Positions 1-8,347 of a stretch of 16,605 bases of DNA are shown here, in pieces; the first letter of the stretch is position 1, and each line of letters opens with the position of its first letter. Under the pieces are notes generated by a model. That model was not told the DNA's origin and did not search any database. It was given only the letters and a program-made list of their open reading frames with translations. The stretch spans positions 1 through 16,605 of the forward strand of contig JAAZEC010000104.1 of the NCBI GenBank assembly GCA_012512495.1. The letters are read 5' to 3'. Origin of the DNA: Erysipelothrix sp. GTDB taxonomy: Bacteria; Bacillota_I; Bacilli_A; Erysipelotrichales; Erysipelotrichaceae. Position numbers and translations under genes: made by a program.

Positions 1-1036
1 ACTCAATCATGGCCTTCTCAAGGTGATTTTGGTAGTCGATATCAATGGTGGTTCGCACGGTAGCCCCAGGTTGTCCATCATAGATGGTTTCAATCTGAGC
101 GTACCCTTCATCATCATAGACTAGTGTATAGACGGATTTCTCACCGCTTAAGATATCTTGATACTGCGCTTCTAGACCAGAGCGTCCTACCGCATCCTTA
201 ATATTATAGTCTTTAGACAAATAATAGGACGACATATCGAGTGGCAAACCCTGTTCCTTGGTATAGAGGCCACCAAGAATCGCACCAATCTGTTGATCAT
301 CCGCCACCTGGCGACTCCAGTCAAGGGTTACATTAAAGCCGCCCAACTGATCGATATTGTCTAACAGCAAGGCTACTTCATTCGCATCAATGTCTTCTTT
401 GATGATTTTGATGATGCCCGGGATTATTGCCATCCTTTGGTACACAGCAAACTGTTCCAGCTGGTCATCACTAATTTGATCAATCATTTCATCGGTAACC
501 CTGCCCACTTGTAGCTGATAAATCTGGTTGTCACTCAACTCATTCGCCAGATATTGGGCCCGTTCTTCGTCGGTGGTGAGGTCGTCCGCTGCTTCGGGAT
601 AGAAAATCAGATAGGCATCTTGTAGATCCCGTTTAATGAAATGATCGGTCTCAACATCGAATAGCGTCACAAACAACTCTACCTTCTTCCAGATGCTGGC
701 AGTGGTCTCGAAGGCATGCCGGGAGTACGTAATGGTTAATAGCTCACGGTTACTGACGAGCACTGTGCCATTACGGTCGACAATGTTACCTCTGGGGTTG
801 AGGGATGAGTTCGTGGTGATCTTTAGTTCCTGTGCCAAGGCCAGGTTATTCTTATAGTCAATTACCTGGATTTCATACAAGCGAGCAATCAGGACCCCCA
901 TTAACAAGGTGACCACCACAATGAAAACAATCAAGCGGGTATTGACCGAATTCGCGTGATTCTTCAGTCTTTTCTCTTGATCGAGTGGATTTTTGTAATT
1001 AATTGGTTGTATTTTCTTCTTAAAAGGAAATTTCAT
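1..1036 (-). CDS. Class B penicillin-binding protein (PBP2-like transpeptidase), N-terminal part; runs off the left edge
   Basis: The frame is open from an ATG at 1036 to the window edge, giving 345 complete codons with no stop. Residues 1-33 are a basic cytoplasmic tail and 34-53 form one membrane anchor (TRLIVFIVVVTLLMGVLIA). Residues 82-96 (RGNIVDRNGTVLVSN) match the R-G-x-I-x-D-R-N-G motif opening the PBP dimerisation domain, and GRSGLEAQYQDILSG near residue 290 matches the G-x-S-G-L-E-x-x-Y segment before the transpeptidase domain. The catalytic SxxK, SxN and KTG motifs would lie outside the window. As a class B enzyme it would cross-link peptidoglycan with a SEDS glycosyltransferase partner; elongation (PBP2) or division (PBP2B/3) cannot be decided from this part. 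A GGAGTGA ribosome site at 1041-1047 supports the start. Confidence 0.9.
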   Translation of the reverse strand, partial: MKFPFKKKIQPINYKNPLDQEKRLKNHANSVNTRLIVFIVVVTLLMGVLIARLYEIQVIDYKNNLALAQELKITTNSSLNPRGNIVDRNGTVLVSNRELLTITYSRHAFETTASIWKKVELFVTLFDVETDHFIKRDLQDAYLIFYPEAADDLTTDEERAQYLANELSDNQIYQLQVGRVTDEMIDQISDDQLEQFAVYQRMAIIPGIIKIIKEDIDANEVALLLDNIDQLGGFNVTLDWSRQVADDQQIGAILGGLYTKEQGLPLDMSSYYLSKDYNIKDAVGRSGLEAQYQDILSGEKSVYTLVYDDEGYAQIETIYDGQPGATVRTTIDIDYQNHLEKAMIE

Positions 1037-1055
1037 CGTCTCACTCCACTGCCTT

Positions 1056-1084
1056 ATTATAAACAAACCACACTCAAAATGAAA
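1056..1084 (-). promoter_or_regulatory. Candidate sigma-A promoter for the PBP gene
   Basis: On the minus strand a perfect TATAAT lies at 1061-1056, with a weak -35 (TTTCAT, 1084-1079) 17 bases upstream. It falls in the 62-base gap between the cshB stop and the PBP start. The predicted transcript would start near 1050, almost at the Shine-Dalgarno. Seen: the hexamers. Inferred: function. Confidence 0.35.
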
Positions 1085-1098
1085 GACAAACCCAGTGC

Positions 1099-2427
1099 TT
1101 AGGATTTGTCCTTCTGTTTGGCTTTCGCTCTTGTCTTCTTCTGTTCAGTAATGCTTTTTTGAATCATTTCGCGATGTTGTTTGCGTTGTAATTTCTCAAC
1201 TTGTTCGCGACGCTTCTTTTTATAATTAGGTTTTACCTTCTTATCCTTACGATTCAGAATCTGTGCTACTTCTGGATCAACCGCCTTCGCAACTTTTTTT
1301 CTGACAAAGAAGTTTCGGGTCGTTACCAAACTCTTATCGCGAATGCTTTGATAAATGAATTTGATACCAGTAGAACCCAGACGGTCAATGCTCTTCTGAT
1401 CTTCTTTATTTACAATCGTGTAGGCAATACCGCTTTTACCAGCCCGCCCCGTTCTTCCCGCACGGTGGACGTAGAAGTCCAATTGCTTCGGAAAACCAAG
1501 GGAGATGACGTGTGAGACCTGTGGTAAATCGAGTCCTCTGGCAGCGATATCGGTGGCTACCAAGTAAACCAACTCGTCATTTTGAATGCGATTGAGGTTC
1601 TGTTGGCGCTGACGGGGTGTCAAGTCACCATGTAATTCAAGGGGATTCACACCATGTTCGCGTAGATAAGCAGCGACTTCACTAGCGTCCACCCTCGTAT
1701 TCGCAAAGATGATACAGCCAGATGGCTCAATGACAGCCAATAAATCCAATAGTGATTCCGAATAAGTCTTATGTTTCTGTTGAATCAGCACATGTTCCAC
1801 ATGGGGATTCATGGCAGATGCTTCTTCCATACGGAAAGAGAGTGATTTGTGTAAGTGGCGCTTAATGAAAGGTTGAAGTTGTTCGGGTATCGTGGCCGAG
1901 AACACCATCATGTGGACCCGCTTGTTCATTTGTTCCAGGATCATGTCCACGTCTTCAAGGAAACCAAACTCATAGATCATGTCGGCTTCATCGAGAATGA
2001 CGGTATCGGCCTGATCACAGCGCAAACCACCTTCCATAAACATATCCTTCAGACGACCGGGCGTTCCGATGACCAAATGTGGTTGCACATTGACTCTTTT
2101 CTTCATACGCTCACGGTCCATTCCACCGGTCATCAGCTCAATTCGTAAATCCTTGCTGATTTCCTTCATCCGCATTGAAAACTGATAGATCTGCATCGCT
2201 AATTCTCGCGTCGGCGCCATAATGATTGCCTGCAAGTTATTGGATGTCTCATCTAGCTGGTTGATTAATGGGAACAAAAAAGCATGTGTTTTACCGGTGC
2301 CAGTCGCTGATTGTGCGATAATATCCCGACGCTTCATGGCCGGTTGGTAAATGCTCTCTTGGATTGGAGTCAGTTGTGTGAAGCCTTCTAGTTTAAATAG
2401 TTCAAGTGCTTTGTCATTTAGTATCAT
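1099..2427 (-). CDS. cshB: DEAD-box ATP-dependent RNA helicase, CshB type
   Basis: The 442-residue protein has all DEAD-box helicase motifs in order: Q motif near 16-23 (FTQLTPIQ), motif I ATGTGKT 41-47, Ia PTRELA 72-77, Ib GTPGR 121-125, II DEAD 146-149, III SAT 177-179, IV around IIFANT 239-244, V ATDIAARGLD 291-300 and VI HRAGRTGR 321-328. The last 60 residues are very rich in Lys and Arg, a typical RNA-binding tail. These enzymes unwind short RNA duplexes in ribosome assembly, mRNA decay or cold adaptation. CshB is the best match by length (Bacillus CshB is about 440 residues) and by its position close to trmK and sigA. A ribosome site AAGGTGAT precedes the ATG, and the start is 4 bases after the trmK stop, so the two are probably co-translated. 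Confidence 0.93.
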   Translation of the reverse strand: MILNDKALELFKLEGFTQLTPIQESIYQPAMKRRDIIAQSATGTGKTHAFLFPLINQLDETSNNLQAIIMAPTRELAMQIYQFSMRMKEISKDLRIELMTGGMDRERMKKRVNVQPHLVIGTPGRLKDMFMEGGLRCDQADTVILDEADMIYEFGFLEDVDMILEQMNKRVHMMVFSATIPEQLQPFIKRHLHKSLSFRMEEASAMNPHVEHVLIQQKHKTYSESLLDLLAVIEPSGCIIFANTRVDASEVAAYLREHGVNPLELHGDLTPRQRQQNLNRIQNDELVYLVATDIAARGLDLPQVSHVISLGFPKQLDFYVHRAGRTGRAGKSGIAYTIVNKEDQKSIDRLGSTGIKFIYQSIRDKSLVTTRNFFVRKKVAKAVDPEVAQILNRKDKKVKPNYKKKRREQVEKLQRKQHREMIQKSITEQKKTRAKAKQKDKS

Positions 2428-2431
2428 CGAA

Positions 2432-3088
2432 TCACCTTCTCTCTCTTAATTCAGTTTCTAGCATTTCAATTACATCTTTTAGAAGCGGATCCTTGCGCGT
2501 TTGAAGAGTCAGAATCTGTTGATAAGTCTCCAAGAGATTACTCACGTATTCTTCATACAACGGATCGCTCTCTAAATTACCTAAATAGGTCTCTTTTAAA
2601 GTCAGTTGTTGTTGATTCTTGCTATATTGAGCATTGATAATGACATAGAACTTCTCGTCTTTCACCAGTTGCTCGGACCTAACCGTGAAGTTCAGTTCTG
2701 CCAGCCTAGCCCTAACAATTTCAATCTTGGAATGGGGCGCCAGAATCAACTGTTCGAGTTGCTGTGCCTGAGACAGGGAGTTCTCGATAATTTCCAGTGT
2801 GTTTTCGCCACCAATCCCCGCAATGACCCAGGCCTGGGCAGGTGTCTTTAGCTTTAAAGCTCCATCGCTTTTAAGTAGGCTAATCTTGTCAGTTAGACCT
2901 TCAGAGGCCACATTTCTTTGAGCAATGGCCAACGGACCTTCCTTGTTATCAATGGCAATACCTTGCTGGATGATGTTTCTATTCAGAAGCTCTATCAACA
3001 GCCAGGCGTGGTCAGTCCCGATATCAGCCAGCGTTTCCACTGGTGATACCATCGAAATAATGCTCTCAAGACGAATGGAAAGATTCAC
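2432..3088 (-). CDS. trmK: tRNA (adenine(22)-N1)-methyltransferase TrmK
   Basis: This 218-residue protein is a Rossmann-fold SAM-dependent methyltransferase of the TrmK (YqfN) family, which makes m1A22 in tRNA in Gram-positive bacteria. The SAM-binding loop is ADIGTDHAW (21-29), SDGAL lies at 74-78 and the family's glycine motif AGIGG at 90-94. The C-terminal third is helical and charged, as in the coiled-coil region of the family. The segment LAPHS (116-120) replaces the more usual LQPN, a mild deviation. The start is GTG, sharing one base with the rpoD stop (TAGTG), and has only a weak ribosome site, so expression probably depends on re-initiation after rpoD. The sigA-trmK order is the same as in Bacillus. 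Confidence 0.92.
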   Translation of the reverse strand: MNLSIRLESIISMVSPVETLADIGTDHAWLLIELLNRNIIQQGIAIDNKEGPLAIAQRNVASEGLTDKISLLKSDGALKLKTPAQAWVIAGIGGENTLEIIENSLSQAQQLEQLILAPHSKIEIVRARLAELNFTVRSEQLVKDEKFYVIINAQYSKNQQQLTLKETYLGNLESDPLYEEYVSNLLETYQQILTLQTRKDPLLKDVIEMLETELRERR

Positions 3089-4464
3089 TAGTTCCGATCC
3101 ATGAAATCACGAAGCCTCTTGGAACGGCTAGGGTGTTTCAGTTTTCTCAGTGCCTTGGCTTCAATCTGACGGATTCTCTCACGAGTGACGTTGAATTCCT
3201 TGCCAACTTCTTCCAGAGTGCGCGTCCGTCCATCGTAGAGTCCAAAACGAAGGCGTAACACCTTGTCTTCACGCTCAGTCAGACCGACCAATACGTTATT
3301 GATTTCGTCCTTCAACAGCTCATTATTGGCATAAGAGCTTGGTGACATGATGTCCTTGTCTTCAATGAAGTCGCCGAGATGGGAGTCATCTTCCTCACCG
3401 ATTGGTGTTTCAAGTGACACTGGTTCCATGGCAATCTTCTGGATTTCACGGACCTTCTCTGGTGAGACAGTGCCCATTTCTTCTGAGATTTCTTCAGCGC
3501 TTGGCTCTCTTCCCAGAGTTTGGACCAGTTGACGCTGAATGCGAGTCAATTTATTGATAGTTTCAACCATGTGGACAGGAATTCTGATGGTACGAGCTTG
3601 GTCCGCGATAGCTCTGGTAATAGCTTGACGGATCCACCAAGTGGCATAGGTAGAGAACTTGAACCCTTTTTTATAGTCAAACTTCTCGACCGCTTTAACA
3701 AGACCCATGTTGCCTTCTTGAATCAAGTCAAGGAAGCTCATACCGCGTCCGACATACTTCTTGGCGATAGAGACAACTAGCCGTAGGTTCGCTGAGATTA
3801 GAATCCGTTTGGCTTCCGCTCCATCATGGCGCGTGCTTGAACAGTTCTTGATATAGGCGATGGCAGTTTCATCATCTTTGTAGTGTTGATACAGCTTGAA
3901 CTCAATGTCTTCGAAATCCATGGCTTCCATGTCTTCTTCACTGTATGCAAACGTGTCTGAAAACATATGGCGAAGCAGTTCTTCGGCCTTCAGGCCATCT
4001 TCAATACGACGAGCGATTTCCGGTTCGTCTTCCGATTCCAACAGGTTGACGCGCCCGATTTCTTTTAGATAGAGCTTAACGGGGTCGTTAATTCTGACGT
4101 TTGAGATATTGATGGACTTGTTTTCATAGGACGATAAATCCACCTTGTTGAGTGATTCATCGAAAGGTTCGTCCCCTTCCTCACCCGTGAAATAGTCATC
4201 ACTATAATCAGTTTCGTTGTCTTCAACATCATTGAGATCGTCTTCATTGTCAGGTACATCTGCTTCGTCGAGTTCGTCGAGTGAAACGTCTGAGACATTG
4301 ATTTTTTCCTCACCAAACCACTCAATCAGTTGTTCCATCTCGTCGTCGCCTAAGTCCAGGTGATCGATCATGGAATCAACTTGTTCCTGAGTCAGTTTCT
4401 TTTTCTCTTTATATATCTTGATAAAATCCTTCTTCAGCTCATCAAGTGTCTTAAACTTCTTCAT
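3088..4464 (-). CDS. rpoD: Primary RNA polymerase sigma factor (RpoD/SigA)
   Basis: The 458-residue protein is the vegetative sigma-70 factor that directs RNA polymerase to -10/-35 promoters. Residues 1-55 resemble region 1.1, 56-110 are a very acidic linker, 126-157 are region 1.2 (DPVKLYLKEIGRVNLL), and 226-290 are region 2, including DLIQEGNMGLVKAVEKFD and the -10-reading stretch FSTYATWWIRQAITRAIADQ. Region 3 follows from about 291, and region 4.2 ends the protein with the helix-turn-helix LEEVGKEFNVTRERIRQIE (417-435). It is about 85 residues longer than Bacillus SigA (371), from the acidic linker and an insert at about 158-213. The start overlaps the dnaG end by 14 bases and has a GAGGAT ribosome site. 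The dnaG-rpoD pairing is the classic macromolecular-synthesis arrangement. Confidence 0.97.
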   Translation of the reverse strand: MKKFKTLDELKKDFIKIYKEKKKLTQEQVDSMIDHLDLGDDEMEQLIEWFGEEKINVSDVSLDELDEADVPDNEDDLNDVEDNETDYSDDYFTGEEGDEPFDESLNKVDLSSYENKSINISNVRINDPVKLYLKEIGRVNLLESEDEPEIARRIEDGLKAEELLRHMFSDTFAYSEEDMEAMDFEDIEFKLYQHYKDDETAIAYIKNCSSTRHDGAEAKRILISANLRLVVSIAKKYVGRGMSFLDLIQEGNMGLVKAVEKFDYKKGFKFSTYATWWIRQAITRAIADQARTIRIPVHMVETINKLTRIQRQLVQTLGREPSAEEISEEMGTVSPEKVREIQKIAMEPVSLETPIGEEDDSHLGDFIEDKDIMSPSSYANNELLKDEINNVLVGLTEREDKVLRLRFGLYDGRTRTLEEVGKEFNVTRERIRQIEAKALRKLKHPSRSKRLRDFMDRN

Positions 4465-6205
4465 GCTTTTTATCCTCGTTTCCAGTTTTATTTCTCTCTA
4501 AGACCAAGCGGGCGATTTCTTGCCCTATCTCAATCTTTTTGTTGTTATCTAATTCGTTTCTGGCCGCAACTTGCAAGCTATGGATCTGCTGGTCAATCGC
4601 CGCCATTTGTATATGTCTCATATCATCTTCCAGCATTCCCTTGATGTTCTCAAAAGGGACTTCTTCTTCGCTGGTGATATCCATTAAGATCTTACTTTGA
4701 ACTGGTGATAGCTGCTTATTTAACAGATCAGCCACATTCACCTCGTCTTTTTGGGAATAGGCTTCAAGAATCATAAGCGCTAATTGATTGGCTTCGCTAT
4801 TGATTAGGAATCCTAATTCATCCCTGAAATAATAGGCCGCCTGTTTTGAATTGATAATTAAACTCAGTATCTCATTCTCACTTCGTAGTAGATGAACCTT
4901 CGGCTGACTGATTCGTCGCTTGGGTTTTGATAGCTGAACCTGTTTCTTATCAATATTAGATAGTTGATGATGGAGTTCAATGTTATTGAAACCCGTTATG
5001 TCCGCCAACTGGTTAATGAAATAAGTCTGATCAAAGGATTCAGCGATAACGAGATGTTGTAGAACAAACGAAACAACTTCCCTCTTGGACTGATAGGAAT
5101 GCAACGAATAGAGGCTGCTGGCATATTCAATGACAAATTCCAGCCAGTGCTTCGAGCTCTTCAGCGTCTCCAACAAAGCGATCGATCCCTTTTCCTTCTG
5201 GTACTCATCCGGATCCAGTGACGTGGTATTATTGTAAACAGACAGCTTAACGCCCCTATCACTGAGCGCTTTACCAATCTGGTAGGTTGCACTGATGCCG
5301 GCAGAGTCCTTGTCATAAGCCAGTATCACAGGTGAATTCACACGCTTAATCAACGAAACCTGTACGTCTGTCAGTGCCGTACCTAGGCTGGCGATCACCC
5401 GTTGGTGTCCAGCACGATGGAAGGCCAACACGTCCATGACTCCTTCACAAATAACCAGTGGATCTTTTTTAAGCTCACGATTACTGATGCGATGATAATT
5501 ATACAGTAATTCGCCCTTGGTATAAATAGGAGTGACTGAGGTATTGACATACTTGATGTCATTTTCGGGATGAATTGCCCGGCCACTGAAGCCCACAACT
5601 CGGCCTTGCGTGTCGCTGATAGGAAACAGTAGGCGATCATAGAAGACATCGCTGAAGTTGGTCTCGTTTCTGCGGACTAAGTTCAGCTCGACCAGATCTT
5701 CGGGCTGATGACCCTTGGAGAGCAGGAACTGGCTTAGCTGATTTTGGTTCGAGGAAATCCCAATTTCGAAGGTGTTGATGAGGTCCTCGTCAATTCGGCG
5801 TTTAATCAGAAAGTCTCTGACCAGGCTATCCTTGGTGGTCTTGAGCTGATAGCTGTAGAATTTGGACGCTTGATCCATGATGTCTAGCTGTTTCTTGGTC
5901 GACTCTGGGATGGTGGAGACATTTTGTGTTAGGGAGTCGCTTAAATCAATGCCAATGGTGGCCGCGACCTTAACTACCGCTTCAACAAACGAGATGTTTT
6001 CATAGTCACGTACAAAGGTAAAGACATTGCCCCCTGCCCCACATACAAAACACTTATAGATCTGTTTCGTAGTTGAGACTGACATGGAGGGATTGTTGTC
6101 ATCATGAAAAGGACAAAGACCCCACTGATTTTGTCCTTTTTGTGTCAGAGGTACATAATCTGAAATGATATCGCTGATGTTTATCTGTTCGCGAATTTCA
6201 TTCAA
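4451..6205 (-). CDS. dnaG: DNA primase DnaG
   Basis: This is bacterial primase, which lays RNA primers for the replisome. Numbered from the TTG at 6205 (584 residues), the CHC2 zinc finger uses C31, H34, C52 and C55 (CPFH ... CFVC). The catalytic TOPRIM fold follows with CEGVMDVLAFHRAG (E254) and AYDKDSAG (D298, D300), then DPDEY at 331-335. The weaker C-terminal 200 residues are the helicase-binding part. TTG has no good ribosome site. A strong one, GGGGAG at 6232-6237, is 8 bases from an in-frame ATT at 6223; starting there gives MINEKKLNEIREQINI, which matches the usual DnaG N-terminus better. The true gene may therefore be 4451-6223. It lies between glyQS and rpoD, overlapping rpoD by 14 bases. 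Confidence 0.96.
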   Translation of the reverse strand: MNEIREQINISDIISDYVPLTQKGQNQWGLCPFHDDNNPSMSVSTTKQIYKCFVCGAGGNVFTFVRDYENISFVEAVVKVAATIGIDLSDSLTQNVSTIPESTKKQLDIMDQASKFYSYQLKTTKDSLVRDFLIKRRIDEDLINTFEIGISSNQNQLSQFLLSKGHQPEDLVELNLVRRNETNFSDVFYDRLLFPISDTQGRVVGFSGRAIHPENDIKYVNTSVTPIYTKGELLYNYHRISNRELKKDPLVICEGVMDVLAFHRAGHQRVIASLGTALTDVQVSLIKRVNSPVILAYDKDSAGISATYQIGKALSDRGVKLSVYNNTTSLDPDEYQKEKGSIALLETLKSSKHWLEFVIEYASSLYSLHSYQSKREVVSFVLQHLVIAESFDQTYFINQLADITGFNNIELHHQLSNIDKKQVQLSKPKRRISQPKVHLLRSENEILSLIINSKQAAYYFRDELGFLINSEANQLALMILEAYSQKDEVNVADLLNKQLSPVQSKILMDITSEEEVPFENIKGMLEDDMRHIQMAAIDQQIHSLQVAARNELDNNKKIEIGQEIARLVLERNKTGNEDKKHEEV

Positions 6206-6231
6206 CTTTTTCTCATTTATAATAGTGATCG

Positions 6232-6237
6232 CTCCCC
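6232..6237 (-). promoter_or_regulatory. Ribosome-binding site of dnaG, pointing to an ATT start at 6223
   Basis: GGGGAG on the minus strand is the only strong Shine-Dalgarno in the 36-base gap between glyQS and dnaG. It is 26 bases from the TTG at 6205 (too far), 15 from an out-of-frame ATG (6216) that opens a 4-codon frame ending in TGA, and 8 from the in-frame ATT at 6223. Confidence 0.6.
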
Positions 6238-6241
6238 AATT

Positions 6242-7606
6242 CTATAAATAGGATTTGATAAACGATGTTAATGATTCAATTTTAACTCTTTCCTGTTCCA
6301 TGGAATCACGATGCCTGACTGTGACACTATGATCCTCTTCGCTATCAAAGTCATAGGTGATACAGAAGGGAGTCCCAACAGCATCCTGACGTCGATAACG
6401 CTTACCAATGGAACCTGATTCATCGTAGTCACATTCAAAGTCTTCCAACAGCTCTAAGTACAGCTTCGTGGCACCCTCACCCAATTTCTTGGAAAGAGGC
6501 AACACGGCTAGTTTAGTGCTGGCGACCCGAGGTGCCATATGCATCACAATGCGGGTATCGGCTTCCAACTCTTCGACATCGTAGGCTTCACACATCACAG
6601 CCAACATTAATCTTTCGACACCGACCGATGGTTCAATGACATACGGGATGTACTTCTCGTTGGTCTCTGGGTCAGTGACTTCCATCGATACCTTAGAATG
6701 GGTTTGGTGGGCCGTTAAATCAAAGTCCGTACGATCGGCGATACCCCAGATTTCATCCCAACCCCATGGGAATTGATACTCAATGTCCACGGTGGCGACT
6801 GAATAGTGAGAGAGTTCATCTTTGTCGTGATCACGAAAGCGTAGGTTTTCCTGGCTAATGCCCAGCTTCAACATGAAGTCCATGCATTTTTGCTTGTAGA
6901 ACGCGTACCACTCTAAATCAGTGCCTGGTTTACAGAAGAACTGTAGTTCCATTTGTTCAAATTCACGGGTTCTGAAAATCATGTTGCCCGGTGTAATTTC
7001 ATTTCGAAAAGCCTTGCCGATTTGGCCGATACCAAAAGGAATCTTCAAGCGGTAGGCCCTTTGAATATTCTTAAAGTTAACAAACATCCCTTGAGCCGTT
7101 TCTGGACGAAGATAGATAGTGCTTGTGCTATCTTCCGTAACTCCTTGGAAAGTCTTAAACATAAGGTTAAAGTAGCGAATATCCGTAAAATCCTTGGATC
7201 CACAGGAAGGACAAGTGATTTCGTGTTCAACAATATAAGCCTTCAATTGAGCCCTATCCATCGCACCCGCATTGACGCTGTGGTCATAAGCTTCGATGAG
7301 CTTGTCGGCACGATGTCTTGTCTTACAGTTGCGACAATCCATTAAGGGATCGCTAAAGGTGTCTAGGTGGCCGCTCGCTTGCCAGACTGCCGGGTTCATG
7401 AGAATGGCCGATTGCATCCCGACGTTTCGTGGGTCCTTTTGAATAAACTCTTTCCACCAGAGCTCCTTAATATTGTCTTTTAGATTAATGCCTAAAGGTC
7501 CAAAATCCCAGGTGTTTGCGAGTCCACCATAAATTTCAGATCCTTGAAAGATAAAGCCGCTCTGTTTTAAGTGAGCCGTAATTTCATCAAATTTAAACTT
7601 TCTCAT
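6242..7606 (-). CDS. glyQS: Glycyl-tRNA synthetase, single-chain (alpha2) type
   Basis: This class II synthetase charges tRNA-Gly. It is the homodimeric type found in archaea, eukaryotes, mollicutes and some Firmicutes, not the two-subunit GlyQ/GlyS type. Numbered from the upstream ATG at 7612, it has the family opening GFIFQGSEIYGGLANTWDFG (19-38), a CxxC at 93/96 and another at 134/137, class II motif 2 (FRNEITPGNMIFRTREFEQ, 202-220), motif 3 (PSVGVERLMLAV, 328-339, Arg334) and a C-terminal anticodon-binding domain from about 360. The ATG at 7612 directly abuts the AAAGGAG ribosome site (7613-7619), whereas the ATG at 7606 is 6 bases from it, so 7606 is preferred (454 residues). No T-box leader is present in the 20-base gap before it. 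Confidence 0.95.
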   Translation of the reverse strand: MRKFKFDEITAHLKQSGFIFQGSEIYGGLANTWDFGPLGINLKDNIKELWWKEFIQKDPRNVGMQSAILMNPAVWQASGHLDTFSDPLMDCRNCKTRHRADKLIEAYDHSVNAGAMDRAQLKAYIVEHEITCPSCGSKDFTDIRYFNLMFKTFQGVTEDSTSTIYLRPETAQGMFVNFKNIQRAYRLKIPFGIGQIGKAFRNEITPGNMIFRTREFEQMELQFFCKPGTDLEWYAFYKQKCMDFMLKLGISQENLRFRDHDKDELSHYSVATVDIEYQFPWGWDEIWGIADRTDFDLTAHQTHSKVSMEVTDPETNEKYIPYVIEPSVGVERLMLAVMCEAYDVEELEADTRIVMHMAPRVASTKLAVLPLSKKLGEGATKLYLELLEDFECDYDESGSIGKRYRRQDAVGTPFCITYDFDSEEDHSVTVRHRDSMEQERVKIESLTSFIKSYL

Positions 7607-7633
7607 AGCCATCTCCTTTATTGATACATTATA

Positions 7634-8347
7634 TTATATTTGACACGCAATTTCCCAGCTTTTAAGATTTATCCCGCTATGATACGTGAAATACTCCACC
7701 ATTGTACTTAAGACCAGACCATCAACTGGCTGCTGTTCGATTGAATCAATGTGAGAGAAGTTCATTTTAAACAATAAACGCAATTGTTTCAACTGTGTAT
7801 TGGTAAAAAGTGACTTGTTTACTTTACGAAAACCACCCTCTGGGATACTAAAATGGTTCACTTTCGTTTCATGGGTAATCACATCATAGTCGACCTGAGG
7901 CTGTAAGCCCTGAGCCTGTAAGAACGAACTCACAAGAATGGCAAGCAGATAGTCGGGACTAGTTTTGGTATTCAGTCGCGATAAATAGGTCTCGCCCATC
8001 GCAAAGTATTTAGAATACGCGAACTCATCAATGATTGACGATAACATCATCTCACAATAGATATTACCATAGAGATTGCGCTTTACATCACTCTTGATGA
8101 AGTTGTAATTTTCGATAACTTCCATTTGACTCGCCCTTAAGAGTCCCTCTTCTTTTGACTGGTACTGAATCAACAGTTTGGTTAAAGGGATGCCCCGGGC
8201 CAGTGTCTTTGAATTTGGCTTGTAGTAAGAGAGATAGACAAAGCGTCGTAGACCGCCCTGTTTCAATAAAAGAGTGGCCATCCCATCGCTTTCCCGGTAG
8301 TTTGTCATTTTCAAGACGAGTGCTTCATCTTGTTTATTGATTGCCAT
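7634..8347 (-). CDS. recO: DNA repair protein RecO
   Basis: RecO loads RecA onto SSB-coated single-stranded DNA with RecR during recombinational repair. The 237 residues begin with an OB-fold of family type (EALVLKMTNYRESDGMATLL, 8-27; KPNSKTLARG, 43-52), followed by a helical domain. The C-terminal landmark FSIPEGGF (166-173) is kept, but the CxxC pairs that flank it in zinc-binding RecO proteins are absent; the only cysteines are C98 and the one near the C-terminus. Identity rests on the N-terminal motifs plus position between era and glyQS, as in Bacillus. The start overlaps the era end by 14 bases and has no clear ribosome site, so coupling to era is likely. Confidence 0.88.
   Translation of the reverse strand: MAINKQDEALVLKMTNYRESDGMATLLLKQGGLRRFVYLSYYKPNSKTLARGIPLTKLLIQYQSKEEGLLRASQMEVIENYNFIKSDVKRNLYGNIYCEMMLSSIIDEFAYSKYFAMGETYLSRLNTKTSPDYLLAILVSSFLQAQGLQPQVDYDVITHETKVNHFSIPEGGFRKVNKSLFTNTQLKQLRLLFKMNFSHIDSIEQQPVDGLVLSTMVEYFTYHSGINLKSWEIACQI

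Noticed and set aside
1062..1098. Possible terminator after cshB
   Set aside because: No stem followed by a T-run; the only inverted repeat (CACTG ... CAGTG) has arms too far apart and short.
6953..7345. 130-codon open frame on the plus strand
   Set aside because: It lies entirely antisense to glyQS, whose motifs are unmistakable, and the translation has no family features or ribosome site.
7628..7661. Two overlapping TATAAT hexamers before glyQS as an internal promoter
   Set aside because: No -35 at 16-18 bases and no TG extension; the stretch is simple AT repeat at the recO stop, so it was not listed as a feature.
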